Assembly: GCA_022826205.1 (NCBI GenBank)
Contig: JAJDVJ010000099.1
Coordinates: 1-64,000 of the forward strand
Origin: Silicimonas sp.
Lineage (GTDB): Bacteria; Pseudomonadota; Alphaproteobacteria; Rhodobacterales; Rhodobacteraceae
Direction: 5' to 3'
Length of the DNA stretch: 64,000 nucleotides
The notes below the pieces were generated by a model. The model ran no database searches. It was given only the letters and a program-made list of their open reading frames with translations, and was not told the origin of the DNA. How positions within the stretch are numbered: position 1 is the first letter of the stretch; each line of letters opens with the position of its first letter. A program made the position numbers and the translations under genes. This document shows, piece after piece, positions 55,743-64,000 of the stretch.

Positions 55743-57725
55743 ATGGCCCAGATTTCCCTTACCTTTCCTGACGGCAATTCGCGTAGCTACGAGGCAGGCA
55801 TAACCCCGCACGGCGTGGCGGCGGACATCTCTGTCTCGCTTGGCAAGAAGGCAATCAGCGCCACCGTGAACGGCGTGCATTGGGACCTGGCCTGGCCCAT
55901 AGAATCGGACGCGGCCATCAGCATTCACACCATGCAGGACGACGAGCAGGCGCTCGAACTCATCAGGCACGACCTTGCACATGTCATGGCACGAGCGGTT
56001 CAGGAAATCTGGCCCGACGTCAGGGTGACGATCGGGCCGGTCATTGAGCACGGCTGGTACTACGACTTTGACCGGGAAGAACACTTCACGCCGGACGACC
56101 TCGGCAAGATCGAGGCCAAGATGAAGGAAATCATCAACGCCCGTGATCCGGTTCACACGGAGGTCTGGGACCGTGAACGTGCGCGTCAGCACTATCGTGA
56201 CAATGACGAACCCTACAAGATGGAACTGGTTGACACGATCCCCGGTTCGGAACCAATCCGCATGTACTGGCACGGGGATTGGCAGGATCTCTGTCGCGGT
56301 CCGCATCTGCAGCACACCGGCCAGTTGCCTGCAGACGCTTTCCGCCTGACCAGCATTGCAGGAGCATATTGGCGGGGTGACAGCAATCGCGAGATGCTCC
56401 AGCGCATATACGGGGTTGCCTTCAAGAATCGTGACGGCCTGAAGCAGCACCTGCACATGCTCGAGGAGGCCGCGAAGCGCGACCACCGGAGGATCGGGCG
56501 CGAAATGCACCTCTTCCACATGCAGGAGGAAGCGCCCGGCCAGGTCTTCTGGCATCCGAATGGCTGGACCATCTACACGGCCCTGCAGGACTACATGCGC
56601 CGCCGTCAGCACGCAGGCGGATACGTGGAAGTGAACACGCCGCAAATCGTCGCTCGAAAGCTGTGGGAGGAAAGCGGCCACTGGGACAAGTTCCAGGAAC
56701 ACATCTTCACGCTCGAAGTGGACGAGGAGCATGCCCGCGAGAAGGCGGTGAATGCACTGAAGCCGATGAATTGCCCGTGCCACGTGCAGATATTCAACCA
56801 GGGCATCAAGTCCTATCGGGACCTCCCGCTGCGCATCGCGGAATTCGGATCCTGCAGCCGCTACGAACCGTCCGGTGCCCTGCACGGGATCATGCGCGTT
56901 CGCGGCTTCACGCAGGATGACGGGCACATTTTCTGCCTTGAGGATCAGATCGAAAGCGAGACGGCTCGCTATATTGATTTTCTTTCCGACATCTATGCCG
57001 ATCTCGGGTTTCCCGAGTTCAAGGTGAAGTTCGCCGATCGTCCGGAAGTGCGCGCAGGCACGGACGAGACGTGGGACAAGGCGGAGGAAGCCTTGCTGCA
57101 CGCAACGAGGGCAGCCGGAATCGAACCTGACCTGAACCCAGGCGAGGGCGCGTTCTACGGACCAAAGCTGGAATTTGTCCTGACCGACGCGATCGGGCGC
57201 GACTGGCAGTGCGGAACCCACCAGGTCGATTTTGTGCTGCCTGAACGACTGAATGCCACGTATGTAGGCGAGGATGGAGCCAAGCACCGTCCCGTCATGC
57301 TGCATCGTGCCGCGCTTGGATCATTTGAACGCTTCATCGGCATCCTGATCGAGAACAGCGAAGGCCGGCTTCCGTTCTGGCTGGCTCCGCGTCAGGTCGT
57401 TGTGGCCTCGATCACGTCGGACGCGAACGAGCATGCCGCCAGAATTGTTGGTGAACTTGTGAACGCTGGCGTTCGTGCGGAACCCGACATCCGGAACGAG
57501 AAGATCAGCTACAAGGTTCGCGAGCACTCGATTGGCAAGGTGCCGGTGATCCTGGCAGTTGGCCGCCGCGAAGTGGATGATGGGACCGTGAGCGTCAGGA
57601 GGCTCGGCAGCAAGGCAACCGAGACCCGTGCGCTCGCCGATGCCATCCAGGAACTTGCATCCGAGGCTCTCCCGCCAGATCTCCGGTGGGACGACCAGGT
57701 GCACTCCGAATGTGGCGCAGCATAG
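55743..57725 (+). CDS. thrS: Threonyl-tRNA synthetase
   Basis: Protein of 660 aa. TGS domain at about 1-60 ([16 protein letters not shown]), editing domain at 65-225 ([58 protein letters not shown]), class II core ([11 protein letters not shown] motif region, [61 protein letters not shown]) and anticodon-binding domain from about 540. ATG 55743 after GCACGAGGCC is preferred to the frame start at 55710. Confidence 0.96.
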   Translation: MAQISLTFPDGNSRSYEAGITPHGVAADISVSLGKKAISATVNGVHWDLAWPIESDAAISIHTMQDDEQALELIRHDLAHVMARAVQEIWPDVRVTIGPVIEHGWYYDFDREEHFTPDDLGKIEAKMKEIINARDPVHTEVWDRERARQHYRDNDEPYKMELVDTIPGSEPIRMYWHGDWQDLCRGPHLQHTGQLPADAFRLTSIAGAYWRGDSNREMLQRIYGVAFKNRDGLKQHLHMLEEAAKRDHRRIGREMHLFHMQEEAPGQVFWHPNGWTIYTALQDYMRRRQHAGGYVEVNTPQIVARKLWEESGHWDKFQEHIFTLEVDEEHAREKAVNALKPMNCPCHVQIFNQGIKSYRDLPLRIAEFGSCSRYEPSGALHGIMRVRGFTQDDGHIFCLEDQIESETARYIDFLSDIYADLGFPEFKVKFADRPEVRAGTDETWDKAEEALLHATRAAGIEPDLNPGEGAFYGPKLEFVLTDAIGRDWQCGTHQVDFVLPERLNATYVGEDGAKHRPVMLHRAALGSFERFIGILIENSEGRLPFWLAPRQVVVASITSDANEHAARIVGELVNAGVRAEPDIRNEKISYKVREHSIGKVPVILAVGRREVDDGTVSVRRLGSKATETRALADAIQELASEALPPDLRWDDQVHSECGAA

Positions 57726-57763
57726 GCGTCTGCGATGGCCGAAGGCTTGCGATATTTCATTTT

Positions 57764-57769
57764 TTGACA
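57764..57769 (+). promoter_or_regulatory. TTGACA -35-like element before bufA
   Basis: TTGACA at 57764-57769, preceded by an AT-rich run, lies 104 bp before bufA. No good -10 is found 16-18 bp later, so it may be chance. In Caulobacter bufferin genes are under an ECF sigma factor; I could not identify such a site with confidence. Confidence 0.25.
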
Positions 57770-57872
57770 ACACTGTCAGCACACGCAGCCGTGAATGGAA
57801 GTCTGATCCGATCCCGTCTTGAATGCCCGGGTCGACTCAACGACAAAATCTCAACTGAATGAGGACATCCAA

Positions 57873-58178
57873 ATGTCGAAAACGACCAAGACCTTGGCGG
57901 CCGCTGGCGCTCTTGCAACCGCGTTGGCTGCGTCACTGGCTGTGCCCGCGCAAGCCCAGACAAAGGAGAAGTGCTACGGCGTTTCGCTGGCCGGCGAAAA
58001 TGACTGTGCAGCCGGTCCCGGCACCACCTGCTCCGGCACCTCCACCGTTGACTACCAAGGCAATGCCTGGACGCTTGTCGACACGGGCACCTGCTCCGAA
58101 ATCGAGTTGCCTGCAATGGCCGACGGTTCGCCACGCATGGGCTCACTCGAGCCGCTCGAACGCGACCTGCCCAGCTAA
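57873..58178 (+). CDS. bufA: Bufferin precursor peptide (DUF2282, BufA)
   Basis: Protein of 101 aa. Signal peptide-like start [29 protein letters not shown], then [25 protein letters not shown], the DUF2282 core with the EKC-type first cysteine, and a fourth Cys in DTGTCSEI. Bufferins are exported ribosomal peptides whose core cysteines are modified to thiooxazole-type groups by the DUF692 enzyme BufB with BufC, and they chelate copper. ATG 57873 after GAGG is preferred over 57819. bufB, bufC and a doxX gene follow. The family call is firm; the modification here is inferred from the gene set. Confidence 0.9.
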   Translation: MSKTTKTLAAAGALATALAASLAVPAQAQTKEKCYGVSLAGENDCAAGPGTTCSGTSTVDYQGNAWTLVDTGTCSEIELPAMADGSPRMGSLEPLERDLPS

Positions 58179-58193
58179 GGCCCTGACATTTGA

Positions 58194-58222
58194 AGGCGTC
58201 TCCTGCATTGTTGGAGACGCCT
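58194..58222 (+). terminator. Intercistronic hairpin between bufA and bufB
   Basis: AGGCGTCTCC and GGAGACGCCT form a perfect 10-bp stem with a 9-nt loop, 15 bp after the bufA stop. No U-run follows, so it probably stabilises or attenuates rather than fully terminates, allowing much more precursor than modifying enzyme. Confidence 0.7.
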
Positions 58223-58241
58223 CAACTTCCGGACTCCATCA

Positions 58242-59102
58242 ATGCTGGATGCCACCACCCACAGATTTGCCCGGCTGCCCGATGCGCCAGGGGTCGGCTA
58301 CAAGCCACAGCACTTCAGCGAGATAGTGGACGATGCCGGGCCGGTTGCCTGGCTGGAGATTCACGCAGAAAACTACATGGGCGACGGCGGTCGGCCCATC
58401 GCCCAGCTCAGGCATCTCTCAGAGCGCTTCGCGTTTTCCGTGCATGGAGTCGGTCTCTCAATCGGCGGCGAAGGTCCGCTGGATTCCGAGCACCTTGCAC
58501 GGCTCAGGCACCTCGTCGACTGGCTTGATCCGGCGAGCTTTTCCGAACATCTGGCGTGGTCGACCCACGATTCCGCGTTTCTCAACGACCTGCTTCCCCT
58601 CCCCTACACCGAGGCAAGTCTTGCCCGAGTCGCGGAGCATGTCGACGAAGTCCAGGAGGTCGTTGGGCGACGCATGCTGCTGGAAAACCCCTCGTCCTAT
58701 CTCACGTTCGAAGAGTCCACGCTGACCGAGACCGAATTCCTCCGCGAGGTCGCCAAGCGAACCGGTTGCGGGCTCCTGCTCGACGTGAACAACGTCTTTG
58801 TCAGCGCCACCAATCTTGGCACTGATCCGATATCGTACATCGACGCGTTCCCCATCGAACTGGTCGGAGAAATCCACCTCGGCGGTCATGACGACGATGA
58901 AGACGACCATGGCGCTCCCCTGCTGATTGACAATCATGGCCGCGAGGTCGCGGACCCGGTCTGGTCACTGTTCGAATACATGATCGGGAAGTCCGGTCCC
59001 AAGCCAAGCCTCATTGAGTGGGACAACGATGTCCCCGAATGGCCGGTCCTCAAGGCTGAGGCCTGTCGTGCCGCCGAGATCCTGGAAACCGCGAACGCAT
59101 GA
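58242..59102 (+). CDS. bufB: Bufferin-maturating MNIO-family enzyme (DUF692, BufB)
   Basis: Protein of 286 aa, a TIM-barrel multinuclear non-heme iron oxygenase. Family motifs carrying metal ligands: [75 protein letters not shown] and [15 protein letters not shown] enzymes modify cysteines of peptide precursors with O2. It follows bufA and its stop overlaps bufC by 4 bp (ATGA). The ribosome site before ATG 58242 is weak, which would lower enzyme yield against the peptide. Confidence 0.93.
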   Translation: MLDATTHRFARLPDAPGVGYKPQHFSEIVDDAGPVAWLEIHAENYMGDGGRPIAQLRHLSERFAFSVHGVGLSIGGEGPLDSEHLARLRHLVDWLDPASFSEHLAWSTHDSAFLNDLLPLPYTEASLARVAEHVDEVQEVVGRRMLLENPSSYLTFEESTLTETEFLREVAKRTGCGLLLDVNNVFVSATNLGTDPISYIDAFPIELVGEIHLGGHDDDEDDHGAPLLIDNHGREVADPVWSLFEYMIGKSGPKPSLIEWDNDVPEWPVLKAEACRAAEILETANA

Positions 59103-59848
59103 CGGTCGACCAGACCACGTTTCGGGAAGCGCTTCTGAATCCGGAGGCTGCGCGGCCAGATGGCCTGAGCGACGGCAAGGGCCGACCGGCAGGACGCCGA
59201 TTCGACGTCTATCGCAACAATGTCACCGTCTCGTTGACCGAAGCGCTCGAGGTGGGCTTTCCGGTCATCCGCAAACTGGTCGGGCAAGACAATTTCAAGG
59301 TGCTTGCTGCAGCGTATCTGCGCCATCATCCGCCACGTTCGCCGCTGATGATGCGTTTCGGGGCCGACATGCCCTTGTTTCTGGCCGAATTCGAACCCAC
59401 GAAGCAAACCGGTTACCTGCCGGACGTCGCGCGGCTCGAACTTGCAATCCGGGAAAGCTATCACGCGGCCGACGCGGATCCGATCAGCCGTTCAGAACTC
59501 GAGGCGCTGCCTCCGGAGGCGTTGATTGGCTCCCGCGTAAGGCTTGCCTCCTCGTTGCGGCTGGTGCGATCACCCTGGCCGATTTTCTCCATCTGGCGTT
59601 TCAATGTCGAGGAAGGCGCGAAAAGTCCGGAAATGGCCGCCGAAGACGTGCTGGTCGCGCGGCCGGATCTGGACCCGGTTCCCGAACTGCTGCCGTCAGG
59701 CGGAGCTGAATTCATCAATGCACTCTTGACGGGTGCGACATTCGGAGATGCAATGGACGAGGCATCAGAAGCATCCCGGGACTTTGACTTGCCGGCGGTG
59801 CTCACCCTCTTGGTCGAAATGAAGACCATGATCGAAATTGGAGGATAG
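59099..59848 (+). CDS. bufC: BufC, DUF2063 partner of the DUF692 enzyme
   Basis: Protein of 249 aa. N-terminal DUF2063 domain ([55 protein letters not shown] in pattern; RFDVYRNNV is the signature), then a mixed C-terminal part that resembles the RRE-like peptide-recognition region of BufC/MbnC-type proteins. Older annotation calls it a putative DNA-binding domain protein, which is misleading in this context. It overlaps bufB by 4 bp. It probably presents the BufA leader to BufB. Confidence 0.88.
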   Translation: MTVDQTTFREALLNPEAARPDGLSDGKGRPAGRRFDVYRNNVTVSLTEALEVGFPVIRKLVGQDNFKVLAAAYLRHHPPRSPLMMRFGADMPLFLAEFEPTKQTGYLPDVARLELAIRESYHAADADPISRSELEALPPEALIGSRVRLASSLRLVRSPWPIFSIWRFNVEEGAKSPEMAAEDVLVARPDLDPVPELLPSGGAEFINALLTGATFGDAMDEASEASRDFDLPAVLTLLVEMKTMIEIGG

Positions 59849-59853
59849 CTTTC

Positions 59854-60405
59854 ATGACCAGAAATATCCTGCTGCTGCCGGACCGGCTGCTTGCACTGAT
59901 CGAGCCGGCAGCCACGCCAGTTCTGACCACGCTTGCGCGCTTCATTTTTGCCGCAGTCCTGCTCGTCTACTATCTCAACTCCGCGCTCACCAAGATTCCC
60001 GAAGGCCTGATCAATCTGGTATCGCCGAGCTTCAATGCCTTTGCACAGATTTTCCCCAAGGAGGCCGAAGCCGTGGCCTATGACGTCACCAGCGCAACGA
60101 TCTTCCAGAAACTTGTGATCCTCGCCGGAACCTGGGCGGAATTCGTGCTTCCGTGCCTCGTGGTCATCGGCTTGTTCACCCGTGCAGCCGCGCTCGGCAT
60201 GATTGGCTTCGTGACGATTCAGAGCCTCACCGACATTTTCGGCCATGGCGGAGAGACAGGTGCATGGTTTGACCGACTTTCGGACGCGGTCATTCTGGAC
60301 CAGCGCGCCTTTTGGGTCTTCCTGCTTCTCTACCTGCTCTTCCGGGGCGGCGGCCCGATTTCAGTCGACCGATTGCTAGACGCGGCTTTTGATCGAAACA
60401 GGTAG
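59854..60405 (+). CDS. DoxX-family membrane protein
   Basis: Protein of 183 aa with four hydrophobic helices: LLALIEPAATPVLTTLARFIFAAVLLVYYLNSALTK, LVILAGTWAEFVLPCLVVIGLFTR, AAALGMIGFVTIQSL and AFWVFLLLYLLFRGGG in pattern. The DoxX fold commonly occurs at the end of bufferin operons. It starts 5 bp after bufC, so it is co-transcribed. A quinone- or redox-linked or export-linked role has been proposed for DoxX proteins, but none is established here. Confidence 0.88.
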   Translation: MTRNILLLPDRLLALIEPAATPVLTTLARFIFAAVLLVYYLNSALTKIPEGLINLVSPSFNAFAQIFPKEAEAVAYDVTSATIFQKLVILAGTWAEFVLPCLVVIGLFTRAAALGMIGFVTIQSLTDIFGHGGETGAWFDRLSDAVILDQRAFWVFLLLYLLFRGGGPISVDRLLDAAFDRNR

Positions 60406-60435
60406 GACGGAACCAGATACTCAGTTGATCAAGGC

Positions 60436-60768
60436 CTATTCGCCAAGATGCCGCGCCCTTGCCGCTGAATTCCAGCCAAGCGTGACCAGTTCGCCATCGA
60501 CGATGACGGGGCGCCTCATGAGTGAGGGGTGCCTGGCAATCATGTCTTCTGGCGTTCCCTGACGCTCGGTTTCGGGCAGATTGCGCCAAGTGGTCGAGCA
60601 CCGGTTTACGAGGGCATCGCCAAACTCTCGCAGGAATTGGTCAATCAGGTCGGCATCCAATTGGCTCTTGCGGACATCCACGAATTTCACGTCCTTGCCG
60701 GCAAAATTCAGTTCCTGGATTGCCGTCCGGCAAGTGCTGCAACTCTTCAACCCGTACATTGTCGCCAT
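60436..60768 (-). CDS. ArsC/Spx-family reductase-like protein
   Basis: Protein of 110 aa with thioredoxin fold. The redox site is YGLKSCSTCRTAIQEL (CxxC), and VDVRKSQL, TERQGTPEDMIARHPSLMRRPVIVDG are typical of the ArsC-like/YffB group. Arsenate reductase ArsC has a CxxC-free glutaredoxin-linked site in this family, so an arsenate role is uncertain; YffB-like proteins are probably glutathione-dependent thiol reductases. It is convergent with the buf operon, only 30 bp away, so it is not part of it. Confidence 0.85.
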   Translation of the reverse strand: MATMYGLKSCSTCRTAIQELNFAGKDVKFVDVRKSQLDADLIDQFLREFGDALVNRCSTTWRNLPETERQGTPEDMIARHPSLMRRPVIVDGELVTLGWNSAARARHLGE

Positions 60769-61150
60769 TCTGGTTCATGTCCCTGTCATGAGAGTTCTGG
60801 GAATCAAATACTACGATGCCATGCAATCCGGCCAGTGCCACAACGCAACCAATGCAATCTCATTTCATTCCCAATTTCCGACAGGAGCCTGCCGCGGGGC
60901 CCTTGACTATTGCATCCGACACCAACGGGCAGCACTATTTGAAGTGTTGAGTTTCTCCGTGACAGCCAAAGGTGAAGAGAGCCCTCAGTGGAGCGGTAGC
61001 ATCCGGAGAGATGGGCGCCAACTGGAAAGGAAGAGTGCATCCTCAAGCGTGGACAAGCGAGCCGGTGCGAAATTGTGACCCACCATATTGCGAGGTTGTC
61101 CTTCGAAGGGCACGGTGAGAAAGTATGACGGAACATCGGAGAGGTCTGAC
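60769..61150. other. Spacer upstream of the MBL-fold gene
   Basis: 382 bp between two divergent genes with no gene I can support. GGAGAGGTCTGAC at its right end is the ribosome site for the next gene. Composition is lower in GC than the coding parts. Confidence 0.4.
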
Positions 61151-61831
61151 ATGAAGATCACTTGGTACGGTCAAGCCAGCTTCGGCATCGAATGCGATGA
61201 CGGAACTCGTATTGTGACAGACCCCTACGACCCAGATAAGGCAGGTTTCAAGCCCTTCTCCGATCCTGCGGACATCGTCATAAAGTCCAGCAGCAACGAC
61301 GATTTTCACGACAATGACCATCTGGTTCCGAAGAGGGATGGCGCGACAGTAATTGACGCGCTGGAAGTCGCCCTTTGCAGCAAGGAGACCAGTTCACATG
61401 GAATCACTTTCCACGCAATTGAAGCAATGGAGCATCTGGAGCATCCAAGTCGGGACCCCGACCAAAATGCGATGTACCGCTTCAACGTCGACGGATTTGA
61501 GATCGGACATATGGGCGACATGGGAAACGATTTTTCCACCGCGCAGCTGTCGTTTTTCAGGGACATCGATGTCCTTTTGAGCCATGCAGGCGGCTATCCG
61601 GTGATCTCTCTGGAAGAGCTGAACCGAATTGCCGAAATCGTGCGCCCCCGGCTCGTCATCCCCATGCACTTTCGTACTCTATGCTACAGGCCGTGCGAAA
61701 TGCATTTCATTTCGGCATTTCTTGAGTCATTTGGCGAGGAACGCGTCGACTTTGCCTGCAAAAGCGCCATCTCGCTCAAACCTGGGGATCTGCCAAATGA
61801 GACGCGTGCGATCGTTTTGGATTATCACTGA
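61151..61831 (+). CDS. MBL-fold (UlaG-like) protein with altered metal motif
   Basis: Protein of 226 aa. KITWYGQASFGIECDDGTRIVTDPYDP and GHMGDMG, then LVIPMHFRT, are typical of the metallo-beta-lactamase L-ascorbate-6-P lactonase group. Where active members carry HxHxDH, it reads SSSNDDFHDND, so two of the metal-ligand histidines are replaced. It may bind one metal, act on another chemistry or be inactive. ATG 61151 after GGAGAGG is chosen over the frame start at 61088. Neighbours give no function. Confidence 0.82.
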   Translation: MKITWYGQASFGIECDDGTRIVTDPYDPDKAGFKPFSDPADIVIKSSSNDDFHDNDHLVPKRDGATVIDALEVALCSKETSSHGITFHAIEAMEHLEHPSRDPDQNAMYRFNVDGFEIGHMGDMGNDFSTAQLSFFRDIDVLLSHAGGYPVISLEELNRIAEIVRPRLVIPMHFRTLCYRPCEMHFISAFLESFGEERVDFACKSAISLKPGDLPNETRAIVLDYH

Positions 61832-62209
61832 ACCAATTCGAATGTGGGGAGATCGGCCTGGGATACTTGATCTGCACAATGCAGGTTGCCAACGGGCCGC
61901 CCTCACGCAGCCTTGCCACGCTTCTCTCCGATCTGGCCGAGCTGATGCCGAACGAGGTGGCGTTCCGGGCAACCCGGACATGCATTGGCATCGCGGCCGA
62001 CGCCCCTCCAAAGCCGAGTCGTTGAACTTCTGGATGTTGACCGTGCCAAGTTCCTCTCGTGACGGGCGCAGCCTGGACAGTTACATGTAAAGTCCTGGCC
62101 CAATTCAACCATCTTGCTGATGACAAGGAATTTTCTGAGAAAATGGCAATGAAGTTCCGGCCAATTGACTGATTTGCAGCTTTCCTCGTGATCATCACTG
62201 CAGATCCAA
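61832..62209. other. Gene-poor stretch after the MBL-fold gene
   Basis: About 380 bp with overlapping open frames on both strands but no recognisable domain. Together with the pseudogene to its right this looks like decayed accessory sequence. Confidence 0.4.
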
Positions 62210-62510
62210 ACCGAACCAATCCTGGTGGCTCACACCGCGTTCGCTTTGACATTGAAATGGTGCGCAGCCGGTCACCAATCATGTTCACGTACAGAATTGC
62301 CAGAAACATTACCGCTACCAGCACGAACGCCATGTCCGGCACCTTGGAGACTTCCTCGAAACCGTCGCCGTCCATTTTTGCTCAAGATGGCGTAGGCGGC
62401 GGGATTCCCACGCCGAGAAAGGCCAACGCTCCTCCGATGATGACTACAATCGACATGCCGAACAGGCCCAGAGACAGCATTGGCACGTGAGTTGCCGTCG
62501 CCTCTCTACC
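62210..62510 (-). pseudogene. DppC-type peptide ABC permease remnant with in-frame stop
   Basis: The frame reads MLSLGLFGMSIVVIIGGALAFLGVG, then IPPPTPS followed by TGA (62382-62384), then continues in the same frame AKMDGDGFEEVS and MAFVLVAVMFLAILYVNMIGDRLR. This is the end of a dipeptide ABC permease (SFLGLGxxPPTPSWG, then LAFNLLGDGLRD); the stop replaces the conserved Trp (TGG to TGA). The N-terminal two thirds are absent and the sequence before 62480 is unrelated. No dppA, B, D or F gene is nearby. Confidence 0.82.
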
Positions 62511-62661
62511 CGCCAACTGGCCGTCGGTTCCGGGCACGGTGCCGGTTTGCAAGGGAGCAATATGCACAAGAAGAGCCGAAATTGAGCGTCGTCGCTACGT
62601 CGCCTGTCACTTTCCGCTTGTCTGATTCAAGCCAGGTGGCAGCAGTTCACCCGCACACGTC

Positions 62662-63633
62662 TCAACCAGAAAAGTGCAATAGCATCTCCGGCATTTCTCC
62701 ATTCGCATGAAAGCCGCCGGGAACGAGTTCCGCCCGGTCCAGATGGATTTTGACGATCTCCCCGCTCGCCAACGCGACCAGCACATGCTCCCCGTCGTGC
62801 ATTGGCAAGGCATGAAATGGTTCCCCCGGCACTTCCACCGTCGTGCGCCGCGTCAAGTCACTGGCATCTAGCAAATCCACAAAGCCTCGTTCGGCGTCCT
62901 CGTCATAGGTCGTCACCAATACAACCAATCCATCCACGGTCGCGAACGGCCAGCCGGGCACCGCCGTCAATGGAACTGTCTTGACAACCTGCCGTGCCGC
63001 GCGGTTGATGACGTGAAGCATCGGACGATTGAGATGCCCGACAAACAGCTGCTGATCGTCATGTGAAACGCGGATTGCCTGCGCGCCAACCGGTAGCGGA
63101 ATTTGGGCCCGCATCTCTTTGGAATTGACATCCAATTCGCAGATATACGGATACTCCTTGGCTGAAATGTAGACCGTGCTGCCATCGGATGTCCCCGCCA
63201 GGAAATGCCCGGGCACCCCTATATGGATCGTGTGCTCAATTTCCCATGTCGCCGGATCCAGAACCAAGACGCAGCAGTTCTCCTCAACTGTCACCCAAAT
63301 CATGCCGTCGGGGTCAGTCATCAGTGCGTGCGGCCCGAAATAAGGGCCCAGGTCGACGTGACCAGCAAGTTTCATCCGGGTCAGGTCGACGACCGCCAGC
63401 CGATTGTCTGGCGCATTCAGGCCGTAGTCTTTGTCGCCATAGAGCGACACGAAGGCGTGGCTGCCGTCCTTGGTGATTGCAATCTCATGCGGCTTTGAGA
63501 TTCCTGCGGTGCCAACCGGCACACACGCCAATCGCTCGCCCGAGATGGCGTCGAAAGCTGACAGGCTGACGTTGCTCTTGACGGTTGCGAGTATCCGTTC
63601 GCTTGTCTGCTCCAATTTGTTCCTGCCCCTCAC
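62662..63633 (-). CDS. YncE-type beta-propeller protein
   Basis: Protein of 323 aa with repeated YVTN-like blades: PHEIAITKDGSHAFVSLYG, GPHALMTDPDGMIWVTVEEN, DGSTVYISAKEYPYICELD, AIRVSHDDQQLFVGHLNRPMLHVI. Such propellers often bind ligands or act as lyases or surface proteins. There is no signal peptide. The start at 63633 is a GTG with no good ribosome site, so the true start may be further in. It lies between two pseudogenes on the same strand and could have been part of a lost peptide or sulfate-ester locus. Confidence 0.75.
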   Translation of the reverse strand: MRGRNKLEQTSERILATVKSNVSLSAFDAISGERLACVPVGTAGISKPHEIAITKDGSHAFVSLYGDKDYGLNAPDNRLAVVDLTRMKLAGHVDLGPYFGPHALMTDPDGMIWVTVEENCCVLVLDPATWEIEHTIHIGVPGHFLAGTSDGSTVYISAKEYPYICELDVNSKEMRAQIPLPVGAQAIRVSHDDQQLFVGHLNRPMLHVINRAARQVVKTVPLTAVPGWPFATVDGLVVLVTTYDEDAERGFVDLLDASDLTRRTTVEVPGEPFHALPMHDGEHVLVALASGEIVKIHLDRAELVPGGFHANGEMPEMLLHFSG

Positions 63634-63648
63634 AATTGGCCCAGCGCG

Positions 63649-63930
63649 CTAGGCAATGTGCGTTGCGTAGGGTGCTGCATTAGAAAGCCTGATCATCTCA
63701 CGTAGCATCGCTTCGGTCATCTCCGCCTTTCGTGCAGCGAAATTCGAATCGAACCAGAGATTGTGCATCTCGTGCGGGACGGCGTCACGGTAATTTATCT
63801 GCCCGCCTATCATTCACTGCCAGACGGTCAAGCGCCAGTTATTCTGAATGAACGTCGTCGTGCGCAGTCGTATCTCGGTACCCAAATGGACACCAAGTTC
63901 ATCCTTATGGCACATAACTCCCAAAGGTTT
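63649..63930 (-). pseudogene. Sulfatase C-terminal remnant with in-frame stop
   Basis: The minus-strand frame reads LGTEIRLRTTTFIQNNWRLTVWQ, then TGA (63814-63816), then in the same frame MIGGQINYRDAVPHEMHNLWFDSNFAARKAE and a normal stop at 63649. RLRTxxTxxWRLTVW and DPHEMHNLWDDP-like text is the typical end of sulfatase-family proteins. A further in-frame TGA occurs near 63935. Too short for a full gene; it runs toward the window edge. Confidence 0.72.
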
Positions 63931-64000
63931 CGCTTGAGTTTTTCAAAAATTGCCTCAGACTCCAGCCAGCATTGGACGTCAAGCCGTTTGCCTCACCTTG

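Overview
The window reads as a chromosomal segment of an alphaproteobacterium, most likely a member of or close to the Rhodobacterales. Pointers: the neighbourhood ChaC-like / DUF2125 / arogenate dehydrogenase / HisC, a DUF1476 (ATPase zeta inhibitor) gene beside purC, an RNase E with a large acidic insert in its S1 domain, an ScfR/PccR-type regulator beside propionyl-CoA carboxylase, a DctD-like regulator without GAFTGA, DUF1127 and DUF4174 genes, and frequent TTG/GTG starts. I see no tRNA, rRNA, CRISPR array or intact insertion sequence. Coding sequence is high-GC, and several spacers of 300-650 bp hold no gene I can support.

Layout. 0.1-16 kb is mostly housekeeping: tyrosine/histidine biosynthesis (tyrC, hisC), a periplasmic 5'-nucleotidase, methylmalonate-semialdehyde dehydrogenase, coaD, DUF1476, and a pur block (purC, purS, purQ) with a zinc alcohol dehydrogenase inserted between purS and purQ, then a DctB/DctD-like two-component pair and rne (16.7-19.3 kb). 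19.5-28.8 kb is a carboxylate module on the minus strand: TRAP transporter dctPQM with an intercistronic terminator, a divergent LysR regulator, then a tightly overlapping operon for a succinate-dehydrogenase/fumarate-reductase-like membrane complex and a two-subunit class I fumarase. A separate class II fumarase (fumC) lies at 31.7-33.1 kb. 29-40.6 kb is mixed housekeeping: a second, paralogous zinc alcohol dehydrogenase, tusA, ccdA, fumC, a dnaE2 remnant, ferredoxin, mrp, gap, ppk2, ssb, GNAT and a VOC protein.

40.8-51.2 kb is the propionyl-CoA/methylmalonyl-CoA module: mutase, DUF4174, pccA, small lipoproteins, pccB, an MFS exporter and the ScfR/PccR-type regulator, with TGCAA/TTTGC repeat sites in front of pccB and the regulator. 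With mmsA at 6.5-8.0 kb this gives a route from valine or propionate to succinyl-CoA. 53-55.4 kb encodes a TcuA/TcuB-like tricarballylate-oxidising pair. After thrS, 57.9-60.4 kb carries a bufA-bufB-bufC-doxX operon, the arrangement of bufferins (DUF2282 precursor peptides modified by a DUF692/MNIO enzyme with its DUF2063 partner); this is the most interesting biosynthetic system here. The right end (61.8-64 kb) looks decayed: an MBL-fold protein with an altered metal motif, a DppC-type permease remnant with a nonsense codon, a beta-propeller protein and a sulfatase remnant running off the edge.

All calls come from reading translated sequence; no database search was run. Similarity statements are by eye.
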